Positions 35,059 through 42,078 of a stretch of 64,000 nt of DNA are shown here, in pieces. Every line of letters starts with the position of its first letter. Positions within the stretch are counted from its first letter, which is position 1. Below the pieces are notes generated by a model. It saw nothing but the letters and a program-made list of their open reading frames with translations, was not told the origin of the DNA and made no database searches. The DNA is from CAWDJT01 sp963828705 (lineage in GTDB: Bacteria > Desulfobacterota > Syntrophobacteria > Syntrophobacterales > Syntrophobacteraceae): positions 186,001 through 250,000 of the forward strand of contig CAWHGA010000038.1 in NCBI GenBank assembly GCA_963828705.1, written 5' to 3'. The position numbers and the translations under genes are program-made.

Positions 35059-35977
35059 TCCCAGGCATATCATCGAGCTCATCGCCAGCAACCTTGACAA
35101 GGTGCGCAATCCCTTCGGGGTGCCCCATGGGGCACTCAACACCTGGTGGGGGAACATCCCGCTGCGCCGGGAAGGGGATGCCATGCTTTTCACTGGTTTG
35201 ATGTACCAGTCCTTGCCCTACATCGAGAAGACCACTAGTCACATGGAACGTCTGGAAGACACCCGACGGGGTGAACTGGTGCGCTATGGCAAATTCGTAC
35301 CCAAGCCTTTGGTGGGACTAGGTTTCGCTCTGATGGTTAGCGAGCCCGACAAAGCCTTTTCTAACAGCATCCTGCAAAACATCTGGAACATTCTGGTGCG
35401 GTCCAACGTCGATTTCTTCTACCGGCCCGAACTGGATGCCTACAGTGGGATTCTGCTCTATGATCTGGGGGATGAGGAAGCCTTTGCCCGGCATGCCAAG
35501 TATGTATCTCGACGGCTGAAGGACAAGGGGGTGCGTAAGCTCATCACGGTGGACCCGCATACCACCTACGCCATGAAGGTGCTCTATCCCAGATACACGG
35601 ACATAAGCTTTGAAGTCAGAACGTATTTCGAGTTGATCAATCTCAGAGCCAAGACGGAAGGTGTCCGCGTCACTCTTCACGATCCCTGCTTCTACGGGAG
35701 ATATCTTGAACTGTCCGACGTGCCGGGAAAGGTGCTGAATCGCATCGGTATCGAATGTGTGGCAGTGCGCAATTGCGGCAAGTTCACCAACTGCTGCGGC
35801 GGTCCGGCCGAATCCATCTCGCCGAAGCTCACTCGTGAAGTGCTGGACCGACGCATCAGCGAACTCAAGGAAACAGGGCAACCCATCATTGCCATGTGCC
35901 CGATTTGCCTGAGCAATCTCAAACGCGCCGGTGCCCCGGTTGAAGACTTGTCCACATTGATCGCTCGCCACACCTGA
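35051..35977 (+). CDS. HdrB-like protein with one surviving CCG domain
   Basis: 308 residues from ATG 35051. The C-terminal half has a full cysteine-rich (CCG) domain: DPCFYGRYLE, then CGKFTNCCGGPAES and MCPICLSNLKRAG. The N-terminal half keeps the fold signature of the first CCG domain (LFTGLMYQSLPYIEKT, SGILLYDLGDEEAFARHAK, VDPHTTYAMK), but the expected cysteines are replaced. In HdrB each CCG domain binds a non-cubane 4Fe-4S cluster that cleaves disulfides, so this protein could hold one. It is the likely catalytic or sulfur-handling subunit of the complex. Confidence 0.85.
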   Translation: MFNPRHIIELIASNLDKVRNPFGVPHGALNTWWGNIPLRREGDAMLFTGLMYQSLPYIEKTTSHMERLEDTRRGELVRYGKFVPKPLVGLGFALMVSEPDKAFSNSILQNIWNILVRSNVDFFYRPELDAYSGILLYDLGDEEAFARHAKYVSRRLKDKGVRKLITVDPHTTYAMKVLYPRYTDISFEVRTYFELINLRAKTEGVRVTLHDPCFYGRYLELSDVPGKVLNRIGIECVAVRNCGKFTNCCGGPAESISPKLTREVLDRRISELKETGQPIIAMCPICLSNLKRAGAPVEDLSTLIARHT

Positions 35978-36075
35978 GGTGTGAGGTTTTGGCGAGCGTC
36001 AGCCAAGACCGTTGGAAACGACGGCAGATAGAGCCAAATCCATAGGTTTTCAACCCCGGAAAGGAGATGCAGAAA

Positions 36076-36444
36076 ATGGCCGAACCAGAAAAGATCGTTT
36101 ACATCGTCACCCATGCCGGAGAGGATCCGGATCGAGCAACACTCCCTTTTGTGCTGGCCAACGCCGCGCTGGTCATGGAGGTGGAGGCGGTGGTTGCTTT
36201 GCAGGGCACCGCTGTTTATCTCGCCAAGAAGGGCTACCTCGAACACGTGTCGGCACCGGGTTTACCGCCGCTCAAGGATTTGGTGAAAAGCTTTCTGGAT
36301 GCGGGCGGAAAACTCCTGGTGTGTGTACCCTGCATCAAAGAGCGCAAGATCGTTGAGGCGGATCTGATCGAAGGTGCAGTCACGACTGCCGCTGCAGCCC
36401 TGACCCAGGAAATCCTCACCGCCAAAGCCACTCTGGTTTACTGA
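36076..36444 (+). CDS. DsrE-family sulfurtransferase-like protein
   Basis: 122 residues from ATG 36076, chosen over ATG 36067 because AAGGAG (36061-36066) gives proper spacing. It has the DsrE/DsrF fold pattern (IVYIVTHAGEDPDRATLPFVLANAALVM) and a conserved cysteine near the end of strand four (LLVCVPCIKERKI). DsrE-type proteins exchange persulfide sulfur with TusA. It is the last gene of the operon that begins with TusA, giving a sulfur-relay/Hdr combination. A terminator-like structure follows. Confidence 0.85.
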   Translation: MAEPEKIVYIVTHAGEDPDRATLPFVLANAALVMEVEAVVALQGTAVYLAKKGYLEHVSAPGLPPLKDLVKSFLDAGGKLLVCVPCIKERKIVEADLIEGAVTTAAAALTQEILTAKATLVY

Positions 36445-36497
36445 GCCGGCGACCTGCGGAGTCACGATCTGCCATGTTTTGTGGACTGCATGATGGC

Positions 36498-36570
36498 AAC
36501 CCAGGAGTTTAGAGCCACGATTTGATGGAGGAAGGCTTCTCATCGGAACACTCTGAACTCCTGGGTTTTT
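36498..36570 (+). terminator. Long inverted repeat with T run after the Hdr operon
   Basis: AACCCAGGAGTT (36498-36509) and its exact reverse complement AACTCCTGGGTT (36556-36567) are 12 bp each, followed by a T run (36566-36570). The 46-base loop is longer than in ordinary terminators. Probable end of the TusA/Hdr operon. Confidence 0.6.
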
Positions 36571-36726
36571 GTTGCAGAACAAAAGGTTATGTGACCTTTT
36601 CTTTGCCCTTTGGGAGGTCAACATATTTCCCCGAGAACGGGTTCCCCCTGCTCCGCGCAAGATGATTCCCGACCGTTTTTTAGAGCGCCTTGACGCGTTT
36701 GTTTGCACGCCACGATAACATTTCCT

Positions 36727-36754
36727 TAAAGAAAAACCAGCGGCTGGCCGATTT
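36727..36754 (+). promoter_or_regulatory. Sigma-28 (FliA) promoter of the chemotaxis operon
   Basis: TAAAGAAA (36727-36734), 12 bases, then GCCGATTT (36747-36754). It has the same 12-base spacing as the flaG promoter and lies ~97 bp before the cheR start. The intergenic region 36445-36850 holds no other gene. Confidence 0.7.
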
Positions 36755-36850
36755 TCTAACGGAGGGAGAGGTGCGATCTCTTTGCTCAGGTCAGACTTCA
36801 AGGCGGGCAGGGGTTTGGACCATCGGGTGTTGCCGCATCCCGGGGAAGGA

Positions 36851-37693
36851 ATGTGTCACGTGGCAGGACAGGGGATATCCACTCAGCTCTTTCAACAGTT
36901 CAGCCAGTTGGTCTACCAGCAATGTGGGATCAATTTGCATGAGGGCAAGCGCGAACTGCTCCAGGCTCGGCTGAACAAGCGTTTGCGTGCCACCGGGCTG
37001 CAATCCTATCAGGAATACTATCAATACATCACATCCCCCGACAGTCAGGCAGAGATCGTCCAGTTTTTGGACTGCATCTCTACCAATCTGACCTATTTCT
37101 TTCGAGAACCCAAGCACTTTGAGTTCCTGGAGCAGGTGGCTGTCCCAGAACTGCTGGTGACCAAGCGCAAGGCCAGGAACATGCGCATTCGGCTGTGGAG
37201 TGCGGGTTGTTCGACTGGGGAGGAACCGTACAGTCTGGCCATGTGCCTTCTCTCCCATTTCGATGACGCGGAAAGACGGGACTTCCGCATCCTTGCCACC
37301 GACATTTCGACTCGGGTTTTGGAGATTGCGCGCCGAGGAGCATACACCAAGGACCGGGTAGACAAGGTGCCAGCCGCTCTGCGGCAGAAGTACCTGCAGA
37401 GGCGTGATGGTGTTGGTGGCGAGGCTTACTTTGAAGTGGCTCCCCTGCTGAGACAGGTTGTGTCGTTTCGGCGCCTCAATCTGAAGGAACGCTACCCCTT
37501 CAGTGGTCCATTCGACTATATTTTTTGTAGAAATGTCATGATATACTTCGATAAGCCAACACAGCAGGACCTCGTTCAGAAAATGGCCACATATCTATCC
37601 CCGGGTGGGTATCTCTTTGTGGGGCACTCGGAGAGCCTGACCGGGTTGCAGCATCCATTGCAATATGTGCGTCCATCGGTTTATCGAAAATGA
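36851..37693 (+). CDS. cheR: Chemotaxis protein methyltransferase CheR
   Basis: 280 residues from ATG 36851, which has GGGGAAGG upstream (longer readings do not). The N-terminal helical domain (FQQFSQLVYQQCGINLHEGKR) is followed by the SAM-binding core: TNLTYFFREPKHFEFL, WSAGCSTGEEPYSLAM, ILATDIS and the FDYIFCRNVMIYFD motif. It methylates glutamates of chemoreceptors. First gene of the che operon; no receptor gene is in the window. Confidence 0.96.
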   Translation: MCHVAGQGISTQLFQQFSQLVYQQCGINLHEGKRELLQARLNKRLRATGLQSYQEYYQYITSPDSQAEIVQFLDCISTNLTYFFREPKHFEFLEQVAVPELLVTKRKARNMRIRLWSAGCSTGEEPYSLAMCLLSHFDDAERRDFRILATDISTRVLEIARRGAYTKDRVDKVPAALRQKYLQRRDGVGGEAYFEVAPLLRQVVSFRRLNLKERYPFSGPFDYIFCRNVMIYFDKPTQQDLVQKMATYLSPGGYLFVGHSESLTGLQHPLQYVRPSVYRK

Positions 37694-37806
37694 GGCCAAT
37701 GATCTGTGAGCGAAGAGCGGTAAAGGATTCCTGAACTCGTGACTGACATGGCTGGACTGATCTGTTGCATTGCGGCCAAAATCCAACTGCTGAATGAAGA
37801 ATAGCG

Positions 37807-38286
37807 ATGACGAGAATCATTGGCGTTGCAGATATGGCCATCAGCAATAAGGCTGATGAAACCCTGATCACTTACTCGCTCGGCTCGTGCATTGCCGTGG
37901 TGATCTATGATCCCGTGGTGCGAGTTGGGGGAATGCTTCATCTAATGTTGCCGGAAGCCAGTATGGACATGGAGAAAGCCAAGATCAAGCCGGCCATGTT
38001 TGCGGATTCCGGTATACCGGTTTTGTTCAAACAAAGTTACCAACTGGGGGCGAACAAGAGGAACGCTATTGTCAAGATCGCCGGGGGTTCACAGATCATG
38101 GACGAAAATGGCGTCTTCAATATTGGCAAACGGAACCATTTATCTGTGCGCAAGGTCTTCTGGAAAAACAATGTGGTCATCGCTGCCGAACACATCGGTG
38201 GCAATGTGAACCGCACAGTACGTTTGGAGATAGCGACCGGCCGCGTCTGGGTCAAGGTTTCTGGTTTTGGGGAGATCGAGCTATGA
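37807..38286 (+). CDS. cheD: Chemoreceptor glutamine deamidase CheD (first copy)
   Basis: 159 residues. It contains the catalytic Cys-His signature: LITYSLGSCIAVVIYDP with the active-site cysteine, and GGMLHLMLPE with the histidine. The later part has IVKIAGGSQIMDENGVFNIGKRN. CheD deamidates receptor glutamines and can bind CheC/CheX-type phosphatases. A second CheD gene lies 900 bp downstream in the same operon. Confidence 0.95.
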   Translation: MTRIIGVADMAISNKADETLITYSLGSCIAVVIYDPVVRVGGMLHLMLPEASMDMEKAKIKPAMFADSGIPVLFKQSYQLGANKRNAIVKIAGGSQIMDENGVFNIGKRNHLSVRKVFWKNNVVIAAEHIGGNVNRTVRLEIATGRVWVKVSGFGEIEL

Positions 38287-38310
38287 CGGTTTGTGAATGG
38301 AGAGGCAGCT

Positions 38311-38733
38311 ATGCCCTATAATGTCCTCATAGTGGATGATTCCAGCACCATGCGCAACGTCATCAAAAAAATCCTGCGCCTGACCGGCATAGCCTTCGGC
38401 AGTTGTCTTGAAGCCAGCAACGGCCAGGAGGCCATTAATGTCCTTGAGAACAACTGGGTTGATCTTATCCTTTCAGATATCAATATGCCCGTTATGGATG
38501 GATTCGGTCTGCTGCAGGCCATCAAGTCGCAGCCGAGCTACCAGGACGTACCGGTGGTGCTGATCACCACGGAATCCAATGAGAAACGGCTGCAGGAGGC
38601 CATGCGCCTGGGGGCTAAGGGCTACATACACAAACCGTTCACGCCGGAGACGGTGCGTTCTTTGGTGAGGGAGGTCATGGGGGAAACCGATGAATCCGGA
38701 ATTCCAGACAGTGATGAGGGGTGCGATTTCTAG
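38311..38733 (+). CDS. CheY-like response regulator
   Basis: 140 residues from ATG 38311 (GGAGAGG at 38299-38305). Single receiver domain: acidic pair (IVDDSSTMR), phospho-Asp (LILSDINMPVMDG), Thr (VLITTES) and Lys (IHKPFTPE). It has no output domain and a short acidic tail. Its stop overlaps the CheX-like gene (ATG 38690), so it is probably the substrate of that phosphatase. Confidence 0.92.
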   Translation: MPYNVLIVDDSSTMRNVIKKILRLTGIAFGSCLEASNGQEAINVLENNWVDLILSDINMPVMDGFGLLQAIKSQPSYQDVPVVLITTESNEKRLQEAMRLGAKGYIHKPFTPETVRSLVREVMGETDESGIPDSDEGCDF

Positions 38734-39163
38734 AGTCCTGGAGACCATGTTCTTTGCTACGGCGCTCTTCGAGGAAGCTGATGAACCAAAGGCGGGAGAA
38801 GATCTTCCGTACCAGTATGAATCACGCATCGAAATCCACGGTGACCCAAAGCGGGTCACGCTGTTTTGCCTGTCCACGGACCGGTTTGCCAGAATGATCA
38901 CGGCCGATTTCCTGGGAGTGAGTGAAAACGAGCTGTCTGTTCCGGAGATCGAGGATGCCATGAAGGAATTGGCCAACATGGTGGCGGGGGAATTGGTGGG
39001 TCGGTTTGGCGAGGGATCATGGCGACTCGGCATTCCAGCTTTTGAAGAAATGAAACCAGCCTTCGGACAGTATCCGGGCAAGAGTATGGCGTCCATTCGG
39101 CTCTACGATGATGAGGGTCCTTTGGCGCTGACGCTGTGTCGTTGGGATGAGGCTGCCAAATAG
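38690..39163 (+). CDS. cheX: CheX-like chemotaxis phosphatase
   Basis: 157 residues, ATG 38690 within the end of the cheY gene. It shows the CheC/CheX family signature E-x2-N in PEIEDAMKELANMVAGELVG, the helix that dephosphorylates CheY-P. The N-terminal MFFATALFEE and the LTLCRWDE end fit CheX-type proteins. With CheZ present at the end of this operon, the system has two different CheY-P phosphatases. Confidence 0.85.
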   Translation: MNPEFQTVMRGAISRVLETMFFATALFEEADEPKAGEDLPYQYESRIEIHGDPKRVTLFCLSTDRFARMITADFLGVSENELSVPEIEDAMKELANMVAGELVGRFGEGSWRLGIPAFEEMKPAFGQYPGKSMASIRLYDDEGPLALTLCRWDEAAK

Positions 39164-39191
39164 CTTTGATGGGGATTAGCCATTTTCTTCT

Positions 39192-39704
39192 ATGCAGCAA
39201 AAAGCCCTGGATTTACCCAAGTATTTTTTACTCCCTGGCTATATTTTCGTGCCAGCGACACCGACCCTCATTTCTGCGGTTCTGGGGTCATGTGTGGCTG
39301 TTTCGCTCTGGGACAGAAAGCTGGAATTCGGCGGCATGAACCACTTCCTCTACCCTCGAATCGCCGATCCAGCCGCCGCCACTGCCCAATACGGTAATGT
39401 GGCCACCAGCACCTTGATCAGGCTTTTTCTGGAAAATGGCAGCCGCCTGGAAAACCTCGAAGCGCAGATTCTTGGTGGGGCCATTCAGGGAGCCAATGGC
39501 GTGGCTTCAGTCGACGTTGGGGAGCAGAACGTCGCTGTGGCCAGGAGCATTGTTCAGGCGAGAGGGATTCACATCGCATCCCAGGATGTGGGAGGTAGCA
39601 AAGGTCGGAAGGTTATTTACAACAGCCAGACCAACGAAGTGATAGTTATCCGTGTTGAGCGACTCAGACAGAGCGACTGGTATCCCTTCCAAGGGGAACG
39701 CTGA
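39192..39704 (+). CDS. cheD: Chemoreceptor glutamine deamidase CheD (second copy)
   Basis: 170 residues. Active-site cysteine in LISAVLGSCVAVSLWD and histidine in GGMNHFLYPR. It differs from the first CheD by longer loops (RIADPAAATAQYGN) and resembles the proteobacterial CheD type with GGANV-like IQGANGVASVDVGEQN. It lies 28 bp after cheX and ends just before cheB. Two CheD copies with distinct sequences in one operon suggest different receptor or CheX partners. Confidence 0.93.
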   Translation: MQQKALDLPKYFLLPGYIFVPATPTLISAVLGSCVAVSLWDRKLEFGGMNHFLYPRIADPAAATAQYGNVATSTLIRLFLENGSRLENLEAQILGGAIQGANGVASVDVGEQNVAVARSIVQARGIHIASQDVGGSKGRKVIYNSQTNEVIVIRVERLRQSDWYPFQGER

Positions 39705-39717
39705 AACCGAGGTGCAC

Positions 39718-40392
39718 ATGAACCCCATCAAAGTGCTGGTGGTAGATGATTCCGCAATCGTTCGTAAGATTTTCACGCAGGAGTTGTCCAAGCATAAGGA
39801 TATCGAAGTCGTGGGGACCGCCCCGGATCCATATGTGGCGCGAGATAAGATCGTCGAGCTGGAACCCGATGTCATCACCCTCGACATCGAAATGCCGCGC
39901 ATGGATGGACTGAGCTTCCTGCGCAAGCTCATGAAGTACCATCCCATCCCCACGATCATTGTCAGTTCGCTCACTCCGAAGAACAGTGAGATGGCCCTCG
40001 AGGCTCTGGAAAGCGGTGCCGTGGAGGTGTTGGCTAAGCCTGGGGGAGCCTATTCGGTAGGCGACATGAGTGTTCAACTGGTGGACAAGATCAGAGCCGC
40101 GGCCCAGGTGCGTCTCAAGGCCTGGGTTGCTGATCCGACCTTGTCCACTGCGGTAGCAAAACCGAGCCTTGACTCTGGTGAGCAAGTCTCTGACACAAAC
40201 GACTCACAAAGTTGTGGCATTAGGGGCATCAACGGGCGGTACGGAAGCGCTGAAAGCAGTCTTGACACAGTTGCCGCCGAGCTGCCCGGGCATCGTCATC
40301 GTGCAGCATATGCCGCCTCGTTTTACCACCGCCTTTGCCAATCGGTTGAATACTCTTTGCCAGATCGAAGTGCGGGAAGCAAAAAACGGTGA
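39718..40392 (+). CDS. cheB: Chemotaxis response regulator CheB, receiver part (frameshifted gene, 1 of 2)
   Basis: Start ATG 39718 (CGAGGTG upstream). The receiver is intact: VLVVDDSAIVR, phospho-Asp in VITLDIEMPRMDG, SSLTPKN and AKPGGAYS. The frame continues correctly to about residue 150 (AKPSLD) and then, after one extra base between about 40150 and 40200, the true protein moves to frame 2 (next entry). The last ~70 codons of this ORF are probably not real. Joined, CheB would be ~350 residues, the normal length. Confidence 0.93.
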   Translation: MNPIKVLVVDDSAIVRKIFTQELSKHKDIEVVGTAPDPYVARDKIVELEPDVITLDIEMPRMDGLSFLRKLMKYHPIPTIIVSSLTPKNSEMALEALESGAVEVLAKPGGAYSVGDMSVQLVDKIRAAAQVRLKAWVADPTLSTAVAKPSLDSGEQVSDTNDSQSCGIRGINGRYGSAESSLDTVAAELPGHRHRAAYAASFYHRLCQSVEYSLPDRSAGSKKR

Positions 40393-40774
40393 CAGCCTTT
40401 ACCCGGGTTTGGCCCTGATCGCTCCGGGGAACTACCACATGGTGCTGAAGCGTAGCGGTGCGCGCTACTACGTGGAGGTCAAGACCGGTCCGCTAGTCTG
40501 TCACCAGAGACCTTCAGTTGACGTGCTGTTCCATTCTGTTGCCCAGTATGCTGGGGCTAACGCCGTTGGGGTCATCATGACCGGAATGGGGGCTGACGGC
40601 GCGCAAGGGATGGCGGAGATGCGCCAGGTTGGAGCTCGAACCATCGCTCAGGATGAAGCCAGTTGTGTGGTGTATGGGATGCCCAAAGAAGCCGTTCGAC
40701 AAGGGGGCGTGGAGCGAGTTGTTACGCTTAACGACATTCCCGGTGCCATTTACCAGATGCTGGATTCCAAATGA
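40169..40774 (+). CDS. cheB: CheB methylesterase part (frameshifted gene, 2 of 2)
   Basis: Frame-2 continuation of CheB. It holds the methylesterase domain with the Ser-His-Asp triad: ALGASTGGTEAL (Ser), VIVQHMPPRFT (His) and GVIMTGMGADGAQG (Asp). It demethylates chemoreceptors when activated by the receiver. The first ~10 codons may belong to the linker. All catalytic residues are present, so the break is more likely an indel artefact than a decayed gene. Confidence 0.93.
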   Translation: MTLVSKSLTQTTHKVVALGASTGGTEALKAVLTQLPPSCPGIVIVQHMPPRFTTAFANRLNTLCQIEVREAKNGDSLYPGLALIAPGNYHMVLKRSGARYYVEVKTGPLVCHQRPSVDVLFHSVAQYAGANAVGVIMTGMGADGAQGMAEMRQVGARTIAQDEASCVVYGMPKEAVRQGGVERVVTLNDIPGAIYQMLDSK

Positions 40775-40926
40775 AAGAGCACTATGAGTTTGGAAAGGTT
40801 GGAGCGATCGACTGTGGGGGAGCGTGACCAATGCCTACCACTCAGGTCTATGAGCAGTTGCATCATCACAACCAAACGACCAGATGAGCATGCGTGGGGC
40901 CGAGCCTAATCCAGGGGGATGCGGCC

Positions 40927-41472
40927 GTGGCATCACAACGTTGGGAAACAGGGGGGCAAACCGTGGGAGCCGCAGAAAGCCTAGACAAACAAGAGCATGT
41001 TCTAAAGGGCAAGGAAGGCAAGTATCTGACCTTCACTTTGGCCGAGGAAGAATACGGGATTGAGATTCTCAAGATCCGTGAGATCATTGGAGTGATGGAT
41101 GTCACCACCGTTCCGCAGATGCCTCATTTCGTCAAGGGGGTGATCAATCTTCGAGGCAAAGTCATTCCCGTCATCGATTTGCGCTTGCGGTTTGGGCTGG
41201 AGTCCAAGCTCTACGACGAACGCACCTGCATCATCGTAACGGAAGTTAGAAGCCACGATGGCAATGTACAGATGGGGTTGGTGGTGGACACGGTATCGGA
41301 AGTCGTAAACATCGGTTTGGAAGACATGGAGCACACTCCAGTGTTCGGGGTGGATGTTGATACCCATTACATTCTGGGTATGGCCAAACTGAAGGGCAAG
41401 GTCAAAATCCTTCTGGATATCGACAAGGTCCTCACGGAAACACAATGGCAACAGGTCGCACAGACAGCCTGA
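40927..41472 (+). CDS. cheW: Chemotaxis coupling protein CheW
   Basis: 181 residues from GTG 40927 (GGGGGATGC upstream; a GTG at 40894 is less well placed). The CheW SH3-like fold is recognisable: YLTFTLAEEEYGIEILKIREII, VTTVPQMPHFVKGVINLRGKVIPVIDL and VVDTVSEVVNI. It couples receptors to CheA. It lies between cheB and a second cheY. Confidence 0.96.
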   Translation: MASQRWETGGQTVGAAESLDKQEHVLKGKEGKYLTFTLAEEEYGIEILKIREIIGVMDVTTVPQMPHFVKGVINLRGKVIPVIDLRLRFGLESKLYDERTCIIVTEVRSHDGNVQMGLVVDTVSEVVNIGLEDMEHTPVFGVDVDTHYILGMAKLKGKVKILLDIDKVLTETQWQQVAQTA

Positions 41473-41538
41473 GTGCTGCGCTGGCCAAAGGCGAGCGGCA
41501 GGGCAGATAACTGCAGATCAGCGAGGGGAGATGACACA

Positions 41539-41920
41539 GTGGCTTACAAAGATATGACCGTATTGGTTGTGGACGATTTTTCAACCATGCGACGAATTGT
41601 GCGCAATGTCTTACGCGAGTTGGATTTCAAGAACATTCTGGAGGCCGACGACGGCACCACGGCAGTCGAGATTCTGGCAACTCAGAAGATTGATCTCATT
41701 GTCTCGGACTGGAACATGCCCAAGATGACCGGTCTGGAACTGCTGAAATTCGTGCGTGCCAACGACAAGATCAAAGACACCCCATTCTTGATGGTAACGG
41801 CGGAAGCGCAGAAGGAAAATATCGTGGAAGCCGTCAAAGCCAAGGTCAGCAACTATATCGTCAAGCCTTTTACCGCGCGTCACCTTGGGCGAGAAGCTGG
41901 CCAAGATCTTGCCTCCATGA
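41539..41920 (+). CDS. cheY: Chemotaxis response regulator CheY (frameshift near the end)
   Basis: Start GTG 41539 (GAGGGGAG upstream). Receiver motifs: VLVVDDFSTMRRIVR, LIVSDWNMPKMTG, LMVTAEA and YIVKPFTA. At about 41880 one extra base breaks the frame; removing it gives the canonical CheY ending TLGEKLAKIL and a stop at 41918-41920, ~126 residues. The uncorrected frame runs on to 42015. The sequence is very close to flagellar-motor CheY proteins, so this one is the likely FliM-binding regulator. Confidence 0.93.
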
Positions 41921-42078
41921 TCACTGCCGGCTGTAGAAGCATGATCTGGGGCAGCCCAGGTAGTAGCTTCATCTGGGAGCAAAGGTGGTCTGTCTGCCTT
42001 GAGAATTTGAGGTAGGGTGGTTGCTGGAAGGTCGTCAAACGATTACTCGAACAGGGTTGGTACTTTTGGAGCTGCTTG

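Noticed and set aside
39718..40774. CheB as two genuine separate genes
   Set aside because: The second frame lacks a convincing start site and the two parts join into a normal-length CheB with all catalytic residues.
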